From contig JANNYF010000019.1 of assembly GCA_031409955.1 (NCBI GenBank), positions 1-54,897 of the forward strand: a stretch of DNA of 54,897 nucleotides, written 5' to 3'. The notes under the pieces were generated by a model that searched no databases, was not told the origin of the DNA, and worked only from the letters and a program-made list of their open reading frames with translations. The number at the start of each line of letters is the position of its first letter. Position 1 is the stretch's first letter. The position numbers and the translations under genes were made by a program. This document shows positions 1 through 8,751 of this stretch, one piece after another. The DNA comes from JAFDVL01 sp031409955 (GTDB taxonomy: Bacteria; Acidobacteriota; Blastocatellia; RBC074).

Positions 1-105
1 GCGGTCGCGCTCAATCTCCTGCGCCTCGCTGAGTGGTTAGCCGAACGCCCCAGGGCAAAAACACGTGTTTCTCCCTTCGCGGCGCTCAAACTCGCGCCCG
101 CTTAA
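1..105 (+). pseudogene. C-terminal fragment of a DDE transposase
   Basis: Reading from base 1 gives an open frame of 34 codons ending at TAA 103-105. It contains the pattern LNLLRLAEWL followed by RAKTRVSPFAALKLAPA. This resembles the extreme C-terminus of IS1182/IS5-type transposases (hydrophobic helix, then a basic Thr-Arg-Ser-x-Phe-Ala tail). The gene is cut by the window start, so whether the full copy is intact cannot be told. The frame differs from the recombinase remnant that follows directly. The IS family assignment is a guess from the tail alone. Confidence 0.5.
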
Positions 106-503
106 ATCGCCTCGGAGCGGACATTCGCCAGCAGTATCAACAATTGGAACGACTCACGGAAGCTTATCTGAGTGACATCATTCCGCTGCCTGAGTATCAG
201 CGCCGCCGCACGGAGTTGGCGCGCCGTCAAGCGGCATTGACGCAACAAGCACAGCAATTACAGGAACACGTGCGGCAGCAAACACAGGTCGCACAATTGA
301 CGGCCTCCCTCACGGATTTTTGCCAACGTACGCAGGCGGGTTTACAGTCCGCCACGTTTGAGCAACAACGGCAATGGGTGGAGTTGCTGATTGATCGTGT
401 TGTTGTCATGGGTGAACAAGTGGAAATTCGCTACGTCATCCCCATTGGCCCGGCAGGTGAAACCATTCGTTTTTGTCATTTGCGTTCAGACTATTTCGGT
501 GCT
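106..503 (+). pseudogene. Serine recombinase C-terminal remnant, truncated at both ends
   Basis: The frame open from 33 to 587 encodes a Gln/Arg-rich coiled-coil stretch followed by FEQQRQWVELLIDRVVVMG and a short beta-type tail ending near RFCHLRSDYF. This is the typical C-terminal end of large serine site-specific recombinases, where a coiled coil and the 'L(I)DRV' segment follow the zinc-ribbon domain. The catalytic Ser domain, the recombinase domain and the zinc ribbon are missing. The 5' side abuts the transposase tail ending at 105, and the 3' side runs into an IS3-type remnant at about 504, so the extra in-frame residues to 587 are read-through into the IS. Almost certainly non-functional. 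Confidence 0.65.
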
Positions 504-755
504 CTAGACTTGCAGTTGCCCGATCTGCTGGTAAAGTTGCGCTTTGACAGCCTCATCGTCTGCGGTGGCCCGCTCACGCCGAGATGAGAAAGCGTCCGGC
601 AAGCCTTCCAGTGCCTGCTTCTTCCACTGCATCACTTGGTTGGCGTGAATGGCGTAGTGACTGGAGATTTCGCTGATTGTCCGTTGTCCCTTGAGCGCTT
701 CCAGAGCGACCTTGACTTTGAATTCGGTGGCGTACGTTTTGCGCTGCTTTTTCAT
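504..755 (-). pseudogene. IS3-family transposase OrfA (HTH protein), 3'-truncated
   Basis: The product (83 aa) starts MKKQRKTYATEFKVKVALEA and has the HTH_Tnp_1 pattern: basic N-terminus, helix-turn-helix 'RTISEISSHYAIHANQVMQWKKQALEG', and the start of the C-terminal leucine-zipper region. OrfA binds the IS ends and normally frameshifts into OrfB, which carries the DDE catalytic domain. The start at 755 is supported by a GAGG Shine-Dalgarno sequence upstream. The protein stops prematurely after IGQLQV, where the usual OrfA continues for about 15-20 residues, because the element is cut at about 504. Without OrfB it cannot transpose. Confidence 0.75.
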
Positions 756-818
756 TTTCTTTACCTCAGATCAGCAGCGATTTTACACCTTAATCAATGG
801 TCTAGTTTTCGGGGTACA
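504..818 (-). mobile_element. IS3-family insertion sequence, end fragment
   Basis: An orfA-like gene on the minus strand is preceded by a typical IS3-type terminus. Read on the minus strand, the outer end at about 818 begins TGTACCCCGAAAACTAGACC, a common form of IS3-family terminal repeat (TG start, CCCC run). Only this one end is present. The element is truncated at about 504, where it is fused to the serine-recombinase remnant. No orfB and no second terminal repeat are in the window. Confidence 0.65.
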
Positions 819-824
819 TCATAG

Positions 825-1330
825 ATGCTCCGCTTATATCGCGCCGATGATGACCTGGAACCTCGTCCTAGCGGGGGACCAGAACCGGCGCTGAAAGTGA
901 TGCCACGCGCGCGACTGCCTGCCGAAGTTGAACAGCGTCCCGCTGCGCCGCTCGAAGAATGACCGCAAGTGCTGGTCCATAAAGGTGACGTCATCATAAG
1001 TCGGACCACGATTTGCCGTGCCCTGCAACCACTCAAGCTACCCTGGGGGAAAAGGTCTCATGGCATCCGTACCAGGTTGAGTGTGCCGAGCGCGATGGCT
1101 GGCGAGACCCTGTTTTTCTTGGTCGAAGAGCGGCTGGCCCCGACGCCGAAGCGGGGCGCGCTGGTTTTTATGGCTAACTGCCTGCTCCATAGCGGACGTC
1201 GAAGCGACCCTTGCAGCCGGTGGAGCGTGGATACTTTTCCGACCCCCTTATGCGCCAGATTTGAACCCAGTAGAAAATTGCGTTTCGCCTTCGTCCCATC
1301 CATCCCGTAGACTAGCTCCAGCAAGTCATC
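825..1330 (+). pseudogene. IS630-family transposase, decayed by frameshifts
   Basis: Pieces of one IS630-type transposase lie in successive frames on the plus strand. From 825 there is DLEPRPSGGPEPALK, like the linker after the N-terminal HTH. Around 985-1045 there is ISRTTICRALQPLKLPWGK, like the second HTH ('SrsTlwRaLrrLGL..KK'). Around 1190-1280 there is EATLAAGGAWILFRPPYAPD followed by LNPVEN, the highly conserved IS630 DDE motif (in intact copies 'LPPYSPDLNPIE'). At least two frame changes and an internal stop separate them. Terminal repeats were not recognised. Confidence 0.6.
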
Positions 1331-1386
1331 TGTGAACCTCAACTTGAGACTGAATAACGTAAAATAGAGTAGCTCAGCCTCGGACG

Positions 1387-1557
1387 TCAGACTCGGCGTG
1401 ACTTCGAGCGCGGCTCGTCTTGGGGCGACCGATTGTCCACGAATCCTTGATACGCCGTCGTAAATAAACTCACTAAGCTCTCAAAACGGGCTTGGTCAAA
1501 GCCGATGGCGGCGCGCCATTGGCGTTCGGTTTTTAAGTCGGTTCTTTGTAACTTCAT
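1387..1557 (-). pseudogene. DDE transposase N-terminal HTH fragment
   Basis: Starting at the ATG at 1557 on the minus strand, 56 residues begin MKLQRTDLKTERQWRAAIGF and continue with FDQARFESLVSLFTTAY. This resembles the N-terminal helix-turn-helix segment of IS5-like DDE-superfamily transposases. The frame ends after only 56 residues with no catalytic domain, so this is a remnant. It lies antisense to, and just upstream of, the next transposase fragment. Family assignment is tentative. Confidence 0.4.
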
Positions 1558-1577
1558 ATCATCTGGCAGCGAAAGTC

Positions 1578-1958
1578 TTGCAGATGATGACGATGATTGC
1601 GCCGAACAAAGCGGCGAAAGCTGCGGCGAACGCGGTGCGGCTGGACGCGCAGTGGCACGGCCAGACGGCGCAGGCGCTGATCTATTGGCAGAGCCTGGTG
1701 CCGAAAAACGCGGCGAAACGGATGGCATGGGGAGGGTCTTTAGAGAAGAACAACGCCTTGATCCTGGCTGACGAGCAACGCCAACCAGCCGGGAAAGTGA
1801 TCGGGAGCGGACGCCTGGAAAAACAACACGAGGTGCTCGTCGCCCAACGGCAAAAACGCAAAGGGAGGTCGTGGTCTAAACCCGGCTGGTTAAGCCTGAC
1901 CTTCGTGACGGCGCACCTGCTTTCACTGGCTGACGCACGCCTGGCTTATTTACTGTAA
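1578..1958 (+). pseudogene. Transposase C-terminal fragment
   Basis: The 126-residue frame contains SLEKNNALILADEQRQPAGK, then VIGSGRLEKQHEVLVAQRQK, then RKGRSWSKPGWLSLTFVTAH. The pattern 'IGSGxxEkxxxxxvxxRxKxxGxxWs' is characteristic of the C-terminal catalytic Glu region of ISKra4/ISLre2-like transposases, in which the Glu of GR-L-E is catalytic. The upstream two thirds of a normal transposase are absent; the preceding sequence belongs to other remnants. The precise family is uncertain, but the transposase nature is well supported by the motif. Confidence 0.5.
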
Positions 1959-2034
1959 CAATAAATTTAGAAGTTACGGGCATCCACGCGATGCCCATTT
2001 CTTTGCCCGGATATCTGAAGGGAGACAGCAGATG

Positions 2035-2760
2035 CTAAAGGGAGGGCGTTTGGGTGGCCTTAAGATATGCAATCAATCGGTCTGGTGTGTCCGTCACAAT
2101 TCCATCCACCTTGCGTGCAATCATTCGCGCATAATCGGCATCGCTGTTCGCCGTCCAAACGTAGAGTTTTTTGCCCTGCTGTTTGATGTTGCGCGTCAAC
2201 ATGGCCGAACACATTTTTACCTGCATGCACAACGTTTGATAAGGAAAGTGCCGCAGCGCGATCCAGGGAAAGGCTTCGCGCCAGCGGGTGCTGGGGTTCA
2301 GGCTCGGTGTGCCGAGGATGACGCCGATTTCCATATCTTTCACTTCTGCGCCCAAGCGTCGCATCAGTTCAAGGTCGAAGGACGCGAGTAGCACTTCGTC
2401 CTCGCACTTGAATTCACGCACGATGCGCAACGTTTCTGCTGCCGCTGCGGGTGCTTTGATTTCCAGATACAATTGCACCTGACCGCGCGTTAATTCCAAC
2501 GTTTCTTGCAAGCTGGGAACGCGCTCGCCTTTGCCTGCATCGGCCTGGCGGACTTCCTCAAACGTTAAGTGGGAAACGCGTCCGTGCGCGTTGGTGGTGT
2601 GGCTCAATTCGTCATCGTGAATGACGACAACGCGACCGTCGCGCGTGTGGTGCAAATCCAATTCAATCATCTGCGCGCCCATTTGGATCGAACGCGCAAA
2701 GGCGCGCAACGTGTTTTCCGGTTCGACGGCAGAAGCGCCGCGATGTGCAATCACCAGCAT
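2035..2760 (-). CDS. Glycerophosphodiester phosphodiesterase
   Basis: The protein (241 aa from the ATG at 2760) hydrolyses glycerophosphodiesters to sn-glycerol 3-phosphate and an alcohol. It shows the complete GDPD signature. HRGASAVEPENT at the N-terminus carries the catalytic His and the conserved Glu. ELDLHHTRDGRVVVIHD carries the metal-binding Glu/Asp and the second catalytic His. A later LEIK segment and DGIVTDTPDRL at the end of the TIM barrel complete the family pattern. A frame start 39 bases further upstream adds PEWEQEKSETKL, which does not look like a signal peptide, so the internal Met directly before LVIAHRG is preferred. No export signal is evident, suggesting a cytoplasmic UgpQ-like enzyme. 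It is divergent from the methyltransferase at 2916. Confidence 0.9.
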   Translation of the reverse strand: MLVIAHRGASAVEPENTLRAFARSIQMGAQMIELDLHHTRDGRVVVIHDDELSHTTNAHGRVSHLTFEEVRQADAGKGERVPSLQETLELTRGQVQLYLEIKAPAAAAETLRIVREFKCEDEVLLASFDLELMRRLGAEVKDMEIGVILGTPSLNPSTRWREAFPWIALRHFPYQTLCMQVKMCSAMLTRNIKQQGKKLYVWTANSDADYARMIARKVDGIVTDTPDRLIAYLKATQTPSL

Positions 2761-2915
2761 AAGCTTTGTTTCACTCTTCTCTTGTTCCCATTCAGGCAAT
2801 TCGGCATAATGACCCCGGTCTCGAAACCTTCCGCGTAAGCTGATCGTTTAGGCTACTCACGAGTCGGCTACACCATTCCCCGCAGTTTACGATTAACTAA
2901 TTAAGGAGAGTACGC

Positions 2916-3680
2916 TTGGAAACTGACGCAGTACAATCACGAATTGAGCGCGAGCGCGAATTTCACAACAAAGAATTTGCCGACAGCGAACGCGCAAAAA
3001 TCAATAGCGTTTATTTCGTCACGCGCAGCAGCACCAAATGGTATGAGAACTTTCTGAGTCAACACGCGGACGGAAAGCGCATCCTGGAATATGGCTGCGG
3101 CCCAAATAGCTACGCCTTTTGGTTGGCGAATCATGGCGCTCAAGTTGTCGGCATAGATATTTCCGACACCGCGATTGAGCAAATGCAGGAACGGTCAAAA
3201 CACCGCCCTCATCCTGAACGCGTTTCGTTTCAGTGCATGAATGCCGAGGAGTTGGAGTTTGCGGATGGCTCTTTTGATGTGATTTGCGGGCGCGCGATTT
3301 TGCATCACTTGGATTTGCGGAAATCCTTCACCGAAATTGCGCGCACGCTCAAACCCGGCGGGTACGCGATCTTTGTCGAGCCGTTAGGCCATAACCCGGT
3401 GATCAACGCCTATCGCAATCGCACGCCCGACCTTCGTACCGAAGACGAGCATCCATTGCTGACCAGCGATCTGAAAATGGCTGAAGAGTATTTTGGCAAA
3501 GTCGAAGCGCAGTACTTCCACCTTGGCAGTTTGGCGGCGGCTCCCTTGGTTGGCATGAAGATATTTGATCCGGTGCTGGACACACTGGACGCGGCGGACA
3601 GAGTGCTTTTCAAAACCCTCCCGTTTTTGCGCAAACACGCTTGGGCCGTGGTCTTGGTGTTTTCTGAACCGCGTAAATAA
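2916..3680 (+). CDS. Class I SAM-dependent methyltransferase
   Basis: The 254-residue protein has a Rossmann-type methyltransferase core. Motif I is ILEYGCGPNSYAFWLA (about residues 56-71). The acidic end of beta-2 is VVGIDIS, with Asp at about 81. NAEELEFADGSFDVI is motif II, RAILHHLDLRKSFTEIARTL follows, and the family-typical LKPGG comes next. It fits the Methyltransf_11 group. The substrate cannot be read from sequence. The start is a TTG at 2916, chosen because a strong AAGGAG lies 8 bases upstream. It stands alone between a divergent phosphodiesterase gene and a convergent giant TPR gene; the inverted repeat after its stop may terminate both transcripts. Confidence 0.85.
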   Translation: METDAVQSRIEREREFHNKEFADSERAKINSVYFVTRSSTKWYENFLSQHADGKRILEYGCGPNSYAFWLANHGAQVVGIDISDTAIEQMQERSKHRPHPERVSFQCMNAEELEFADGSFDVICGRAILHHLDLRKSFTEIARTLKPGGYAIFVEPLGHNPVINAYRNRTPDLRTEDEHPLLTSDLKMAEEYFGKVEAQYFHLGSLAAAPLVGMKIFDPVLDTLDAADRVLFKTLPFLRKHAWAVVLVFSEPRK

Positions 3681-3690
3681 GGCGGAAAGT

Positions 3691-3739
3691 CGGGTTTCGG
3701 ATTTTGAGTTTTGAGATCAGCGTATTAACCCGAAACCCG
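3691..3739. terminator. Intergenic inverted repeat between convergent genes
   Basis: CGGGTTTCGG at 3691-3700 is repeated inverted as CCGAAACCCG at 3730-3739, a perfect 10-bp stem with a 29-bp loop. It lies between the convergent methyltransferase and TPR genes, so it could act as a bidirectional transcript end. There is no strong T-tract, so factor-independent termination is uncertain. Confidence 0.4.
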
Positions 3740-3747
3740 CAACCAGC

Positions 3748-6700
3748 TCAGCCATTCGCACGATACTCAAACCATTTCATTTTCAATTTGGTTTTGATCT
3801 TGAGCATCGAATCATTTTCGTTGCTCAGGATCGTGTCAATGGCGCGCTTGAACAAGGTGGCGAGCGGGCGGCTCTTTTTCAGCCAGGGCGCTTGTTGTGC
3901 GACTTTCAGCAATTCGTCAATGATGGCTTGCCCGATGACGCGGCCTTCGGTGCGGGCTTGATGAAATTGGCTCAGGTTGGTGGACAGTGTGACCAGCAAT
4001 TGTTCCCACTCGCGCATGGATTGCGGCGCGATGCGTTCGACGTGATAGGTGGCATTGGCAATACGGCCTGCTAAGGCTTCGTCCAACGACAACAACGCCA
4101 AATGCGAACCCGTGCGATGATCTTCCGGCAAGTTGACCGCGTGCAATCCGACTTCTTTGGCTTCGCTCTCACGGTGCAAATCCCGCAGCGCTAACGATAG
4201 ATTCCACAGCATCCACGGCGCAAGATCATGCCGTTCCTGCCAATCGCTCATCCACTCCACCGCTTCGGGAATATCGCCAATATCGTAGAGAGCGGAACCC
4301 ACGGCGGCCCACGATTCTGTCTCGCCGTGCAGCAGTTCCTGGTATTTTTGAATGAATTGGCGCACGTGGTCGGCGGCCTGGTTTTGGGCGCAGATTTCCA
4401 CGAAAGTTTGTGCGGCGCGATGCCAGAATCGGCCTCCGTTGTCGGCGATAAGGTGCAAGCGGTGCAGGCAATGCTCCAGCTTGTTTTGTGCCGCACAACG
4501 TTGCACCCACAATCGTCCCACATGGGGATTGACACCTGGACACGACAAGGCATCTTCCACGACGATGTCTACGACTTGCTGGAATTTAGCGGCGACGAGT
4601 GCCGCAATGGCATCGTCCAGATAGCTGGTGCGCGGTGTGGGCGACAAACACAAAGCAAAGAGATGCTTTTGGATTTTGACCTGCTCTTTGTTTTGAGTAG
4701 CTAATTTTAGCGCGCGCAGCGTTGTCGCATCGCCGCCAACCGCTTGTTCTAATTGCGCCAGCACTTGCCCTGCCTCGCGCGTTTGTTGGTCTTCCAAATA
4801 CAAATCAAACAGTGTCAGCCCGGCGAAATCGTAATCCGGCGCTAAGCTGAACGCGCGCTGGAACGATTCTTTCGCATCTTCGCGGTGGCCTCCCCACAGC
4901 CTGGCTTCGCCCAAATAACCGTGCGCAACCGCGTAGTTTGGCATCAATCGCACCACTTGCCGCGCGGCTTCGAGATAATCTTTTTCCTGCTCCAACGCAC
5001 GATACCAACGGGCCATTCGTTCCCAACCGGGCGCGTAATTTGGCTCGGCTTTCAGCACGGCGCGCATCTTGTGCAAGGCTTTTGGCAGGTCGCCGCATTG
5101 CGCCGTGACGTGCGCTTCCGCACTTAACAATTCGGGCGGAAACACCGGAGCCAATGCTGCTGGGCGACAAGCGCGTAACGCTTCGTCAAAGCGTCCGGCG
5201 TCGGCTAATAAAAACGCCCGCCAACTATGGGCTTCGACCAAACGCGGATTGAGTTGAATCGCGTGATCCAGCGCAGCTAGTTGTTCGGACAAGGCTTCAT
5301 CGCCTTTCAGCGTGCGCGCCAGAATCAACCACGAACGCGAATCGCCGGGCCGTTTGGCGGTCAATTCACGCGCGCATTGCAACGCCAGCGACGGATGGTT
5401 CACTTGTTCCGCCCAGGTGCGCAAGGCGCGCCAACCCCAATCGTAAGCGGGTTCCAGCGCGAGGGCATGCTGAATCGTGGTCAAGGCTTTGGCCTTTTCG
5501 CCTGCTTTCCACTGCAAGTCTGCCAACAATCCTCGCAGCCCATGATCCAGCGGCGCGTGCGAAATGGCTTGCTCAAGAATCAACTGCGCCTGTGGCAATT
5601 CACCCTGCCGTTCGTATGTTTCCGCCAGTTTTTGCACGGCCAGCGACCAACTCGGCTCAAGGTCAACGGCACGCTGCAAGGCTTGCAGTTGTTGGTCGAA
5701 TTCCTGTCTGACTTCGTGAATGCCAGCTAAATCCAACCACGCGCGCGCCGTCAGCGGGAATCGTTCCGCCGCCTGACGCGCCAACGAAAAGGCTTCGTCG
5801 AGTTGTTGCATCTCGGTCAGTTGGGCGATCATCGCTGACCAGACTAACGGCATCTCGGAGCGTTGCTTGAAGGCCTCGCGCAGGAGCGGCAACAATTCCT
5901 CCGGCTTTATCGTGTCTTTGGCGACCGCGCGGAAGGTCAACAATCCTTCGCCCGAAATGAGCTGCCGCGTGAGTTCCTGATGTACGAACAACAAGGCTTC
6001 GCGGCGTTCCGCCGAAGTCGTCGCCGCCGCCAGCAAATTGACGATGGCAAGCGAATGATCGGCGGACAAGGCGAGGGTCGCGCGGAACGCTTCGCTGGCT
6101 TCGACGACTCGCCCCAACTGCGACAGAATTTGTCCGCGCGTGAAATGGTTTTCAGGCTGCGACGGATTCAATCGGCACGCGGTTTCACTGGCGAGCAATG
6201 CCGGTTCATTGCGCCGCAATGTGATCAGCACAATGGCCAATTGGCGTTGCGCCCAATCGTTCGCGGGGTCGTGCTTGAGCAAGAATTGCAACTCGGCTTC
6301 GGCGGCAGACGGATCGTGGCGTAACTGTTCGATCAACAGTTCACGAAGCCGTGTGCTGTTTGGGTAGCGTCCGATGCGTTCGCGTAAATATTCAATCGCT
6401 GCCTGCGGGCTTTCGGTCTCGGCCAGCAGTTGCGCCACCTGTTGATTGGCGTCGGTGGCGAGCGGTTCGGCCTCGGCGACCTGCAACCAATGCAACAAGG
6501 CTTCGCCGAGTTCGCCGCGATATCTGGCTAAGGCGGCGGCAGCGCGCAAATATTCATTGCGCGGTACTTGCGATTGCGCGGCTTGCAACAGCGCTGCGGC
6601 CTGCTCGAACTGACCATTCCGCGCGTACCTTTCCACCGCGAACAACTTCAGTTGTCCATCGCGCGGCAACTTTTCCAAGCCCGTCGCGAGCGCGGCAAAT

Positions 6701-8751
6701 GCGTCTTGGCCGAGCTGTTCCAGCGCCTGAAACAACGTCTGCATCGGTCGCCCGGATTTTTCGCCCAGGCGTTGCACGCGGCTTTGCAGGAAATCCAACG
6801 CCGCCTCGGTTTGCTTGAGATGACGAGCCGCGACGAAAAACGATTGCGCACATTGCTCGTCTGTTTCATCCAAACACGCGGCACAGCGGTACAGCGCCAG
6901 GGCTTCGTCGCAGCGTTGTTGTTGCCACCGAAAGTGCGCCAGCAGGTGAACGCTTTGCGCGTTCAGCGCGCCACGCCGCAACGCTTTGCGCAACCATCGC
7001 AACGCCAACGGAAGTTGCCGCGCGTCTTCGCTCAAGGCTCTGGCATATTCCAACCACAACAGCGGATGCGAACCTTTGCCGATGCAGATTTTCTGTAGGT
7101 ACTCCAACCGTTGCTTGCGATGCGCTTGCGTGCGCAGGCAGAGCGCTTTGCTGAGCTTGTAATTGACCTCGTCGGGGTACAGCTCCAGTAGCTTTTCATA
7201 GCACGCCAAAATCTGCGTCTGATCGCCGTCATACAGCGCCAAGGCCAGTTTGGCTTGCAGCGTCAACCGCTGCTCGGCAGCGCTTTGCCGTATGGGCCGC
7301 ATTGTCTGATAGATGGTGTTGGCTTTGCTGCGGTCATGGTTTTCCAGCGCGTCTTGCAATGCGTACAGATGATCGTAAGCCTCGGATTCATTGAGCGGCA
7401 CGCTGTTGAGCAGCTCGGCAGAGCGCGCCGGAACCAACGCCATTCCGCGCGGCCCGCAAGCGCGATACCGCGTGAGCAATGCCTGTGCCTCGACTTCCCG
7501 ATAAGGCCGTTCTGTCGGGTCGCGCAGAATCAACGAGCCGTGCAATTGGTCGTAGCCGATGACTGCTTGCAAATGCCCGCCGCCCGGATCAATCGTGCCG
7601 AGCGTGAACGCGATTTTGTGGTTCAGCAACTCAATGGCGTTTTCCCACGTGACGCGAAATTCGCGCGTGGCATAGCCATTCTTGATGGCCCATTTTCGTT
7701 CGTTGTGCGCCGAGGTTCCGTCATCGCAAATTTCTTCCGCAATGCTCAAATGCTCCGTCGGCATTTTGTAATAGCGGCTGAGCGTGGCCAACGTGGCGGG
7801 CGCACAGGTCAGATGATGTTGACGCACAAAGCCAACGGGTAACACGACGCGTTTACCTGCGCTGTCGCCTTGCTGCAATTGCGCTGCAAATTTGTGCAGC
7901 GCAGGGGATTGACCTTGCTGCGCAAACTTCAGTGCGGCGGTGCGATCCCCGCTTAAATACGCTGCTTCGGCGCGCAGGGCATCCAGTTGTGCCAGCACTT
8001 CCGGTTCCATCCGCGGTGACAGGGCAGCAAACCGTTCCAGGTTGTGCCGCGCCTCGTCGTATTGCCCCAGTTCGATTTGCAAATGGGAGAGTTGCTCAAC
8101 CAGCCACGCACACTCGACATGTTGCGTCGCCTGTGCCAATAAGCGCAGCGCTTCGTCATCGCGGCCCTGCAACACCAGCGCGTGGGCAGATGTCGCAATC
8201 GTGGGGCGAAACCAGGGTTGCATCATCAACGCATAGCGCAGCACCGCAATCGCGTCTTCGTACCGATCCTGGCACTCAAAAACTTTGGCACGTTCGACCC
8301 ACACCCAGACATTGCTCGGCGCGACCTTTTCAGCGCGTACAAGCCAGGTTTCGGCGCGCTCGAAGTCGCGCATCTGCGCCAGCACGAAGGCGTGAAAAGC
8401 CAGCCAATCGGAATGCACTTTGGGATCGGCAGCGGTCAGCGACAGATCACGGTCGTGCTGCTCTAAAAACTGCCAGGCTTCCAGCGCCCCCCGATACCGC
8501 AACATCATACGGGCATAGTAATAGCGCGCTTCCCAATCATTCGGATCGTGGCGATAGGCTAAGAGTTGGAGCTTCTGCCCCAGCTTCGGTGATCCCACGG
8601 TCGCCGCCAATCTTCCGGCCAATAAGCGTGCGGTCGTGCCTTCCCATTCAGCCAGCGGGGCGATTTGTTCGGCGGCGTGATAGGCGCGCACGTACATACT
8701 CTGATCGTAGAGTTCGACCACGGGCGCGAAAAGGGAGGGAGAAATAAACAT
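3748..8751 (-). CDS. Giant TPR protein with embedded C39-type peptidase domain
   Basis: A 1667-residue protein with no clear signal peptide. Residues 1-290 and about 450-1600 are helical TPR repeats (e.g. 'WLDLAGIHEVRQEFDQQLQAL', 'AHGYLGEARLWGGHREDAKE'). Between them, residues 300-440 form a papain-like C39 peptidase domain. Gln311 and Cys316 lie in VRQHHLTCAPATLATL, His393 in GGGHLQAVIGYD and Asp411 in LILRDPT, matching the oxyanion Gln and the Cys-His-Asp triad of C39 double-glycine peptidases. C39 domains are best known from bacteriocin exporters, but no ABC transporter is adjacent. All catalytic residues are present, so activity is plausible. The substrate is unknown; cleavage of a protein held by the TPR superhelix is an inference. 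The last about 60 residues are not TPR-like. Confidence 0.85.
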   Translation of the reverse strand: MFISPSLFAPVVELYDQSMYVRAYHAAEQIAPLAEWEGTTARLLAGRLAATVGSPKLGQKLQLLAYRHDPNDWEARYYYARMMLRYRGALEAWQFLEQHDRDLSLTAADPKVHSDWLAFHAFVLAQMRDFERAETWLVRAEKVAPSNVWVWVERAKVFECQDRYEDAIAVLRYALMMQPWFRPTIATSAHALVLQGRDDEALRLLAQATQHVECAWLVEQLSHLQIELGQYDEARHNLERFAALSPRMEPEVLAQLDALRAEAAYLSGDRTAALKFAQQGQSPALHKFAAQLQQGDSAGKRVVLPVGFVRQHHLTCAPATLATLSRYYKMPTEHLSIAEEICDDGTSAHNERKWAIKNGYATREFRVTWENAIELLNHKIAFTLGTIDPGGGHLQAVIGYDQLHGSLILRDPTERPYREVEAQALLTRYRACGPRGMALVPARSAELLNSVPLNESEAYDHLYALQDALENHDRSKANTIYQTMRPIRQSAAEQRLTLQAKLALALYDGDQTQILACYEKLLELYPDEVNYKLSKALCLRTQAHRKQRLEYLQKICIGKGSHPLLWLEYARALSEDARQLPLALRWLRKALRRGALNAQSVHLLAHFRWQQQRCDEALALYRCAACLDETDEQCAQSFFVAARHLKQTEAALDFLQSRVQRLGEKSGRPMQTLFQALEQLGQDAFAALATGLEKLPRDGQLKLFAVERYARNGQFEQAAALLQAAQSQVPRNEYLRAAAALARYRGELGEALLHWLQVAEAEPLATDANQQVAQLLAETESPQAAIEYLRERIGRYPNSTRLRELLIEQLRHDPSAAEAELQFLLKHDPANDWAQRQLAIVLITLRRNEPALLASETACRLNPSQPENHFTRGQILSQLGRVVEASEAFRATLALSADHSLAIVNLLAAATTSAERREALLFVHQELTRQLISGEGLLTFRAVAKDTIKPEELLPLLREAFKQRSEMPLVWSAMIAQLTEMQQLDEAFSLARQAAERFPLTARAWLDLAGIHEVRQEFDQQLQALQRAVDLEPSWSLAVQKLAETYERQGELPQAQLILEQAISHAPLDHGLRGLLADLQWKAGEKAKALTTIQHALALEPAYDWGWRALRTWAEQVNHPSLALQCARELTAKRPGDSRSWLILARTLKGDEALSEQLAALDHAIQLNPRLVEAHSWRAFLLADAGRFDEALRACRPAALAPVFPPELLSAEAHVTAQCGDLPKALHKMRAVLKAEPNYAPGWERMARWYRALEQEKDYLEAARQVVRLMPNYAVAHGYLGEARLWGGHREDAKESFQRAFSLAPDYDFAGLTLFDLYLEDQQTREAGQVLAQLEQAVGGDATTLRALKLATQNKEQVKIQKHLFALCLSPTPRTSYLDDAIAALVAAKFQQVVDIVVEDALSCPGVNPHVGRLWVQRCAAQNKLEHCLHRLHLIADNGGRFWHRAAQTFVEICAQNQAADHVRQFIQKYQELLHGETESWAAVGSALYDIGDIPEAVEWMSDWQERHDLAPWMLWNLSLALRDLHRESEAKEVGLHAVNLPEDHRTGSHLALLSLDEALAGRIANATYHVERIAPQSMREWEQLLVTLSTNLSQFHQARTEGRVIGQAIIDELLKVAQQAPWLKKSRPLATLFKRAIDTILSNENDSMLKIKTKLKMKWFEYRANG

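Noticed and set aside
834..1028. Minus-strand frame as a transposase piece
   Set aside because: The plus strand of this stretch carries the IS630-like linker and HTH pattern; the minus frame is its shadow.
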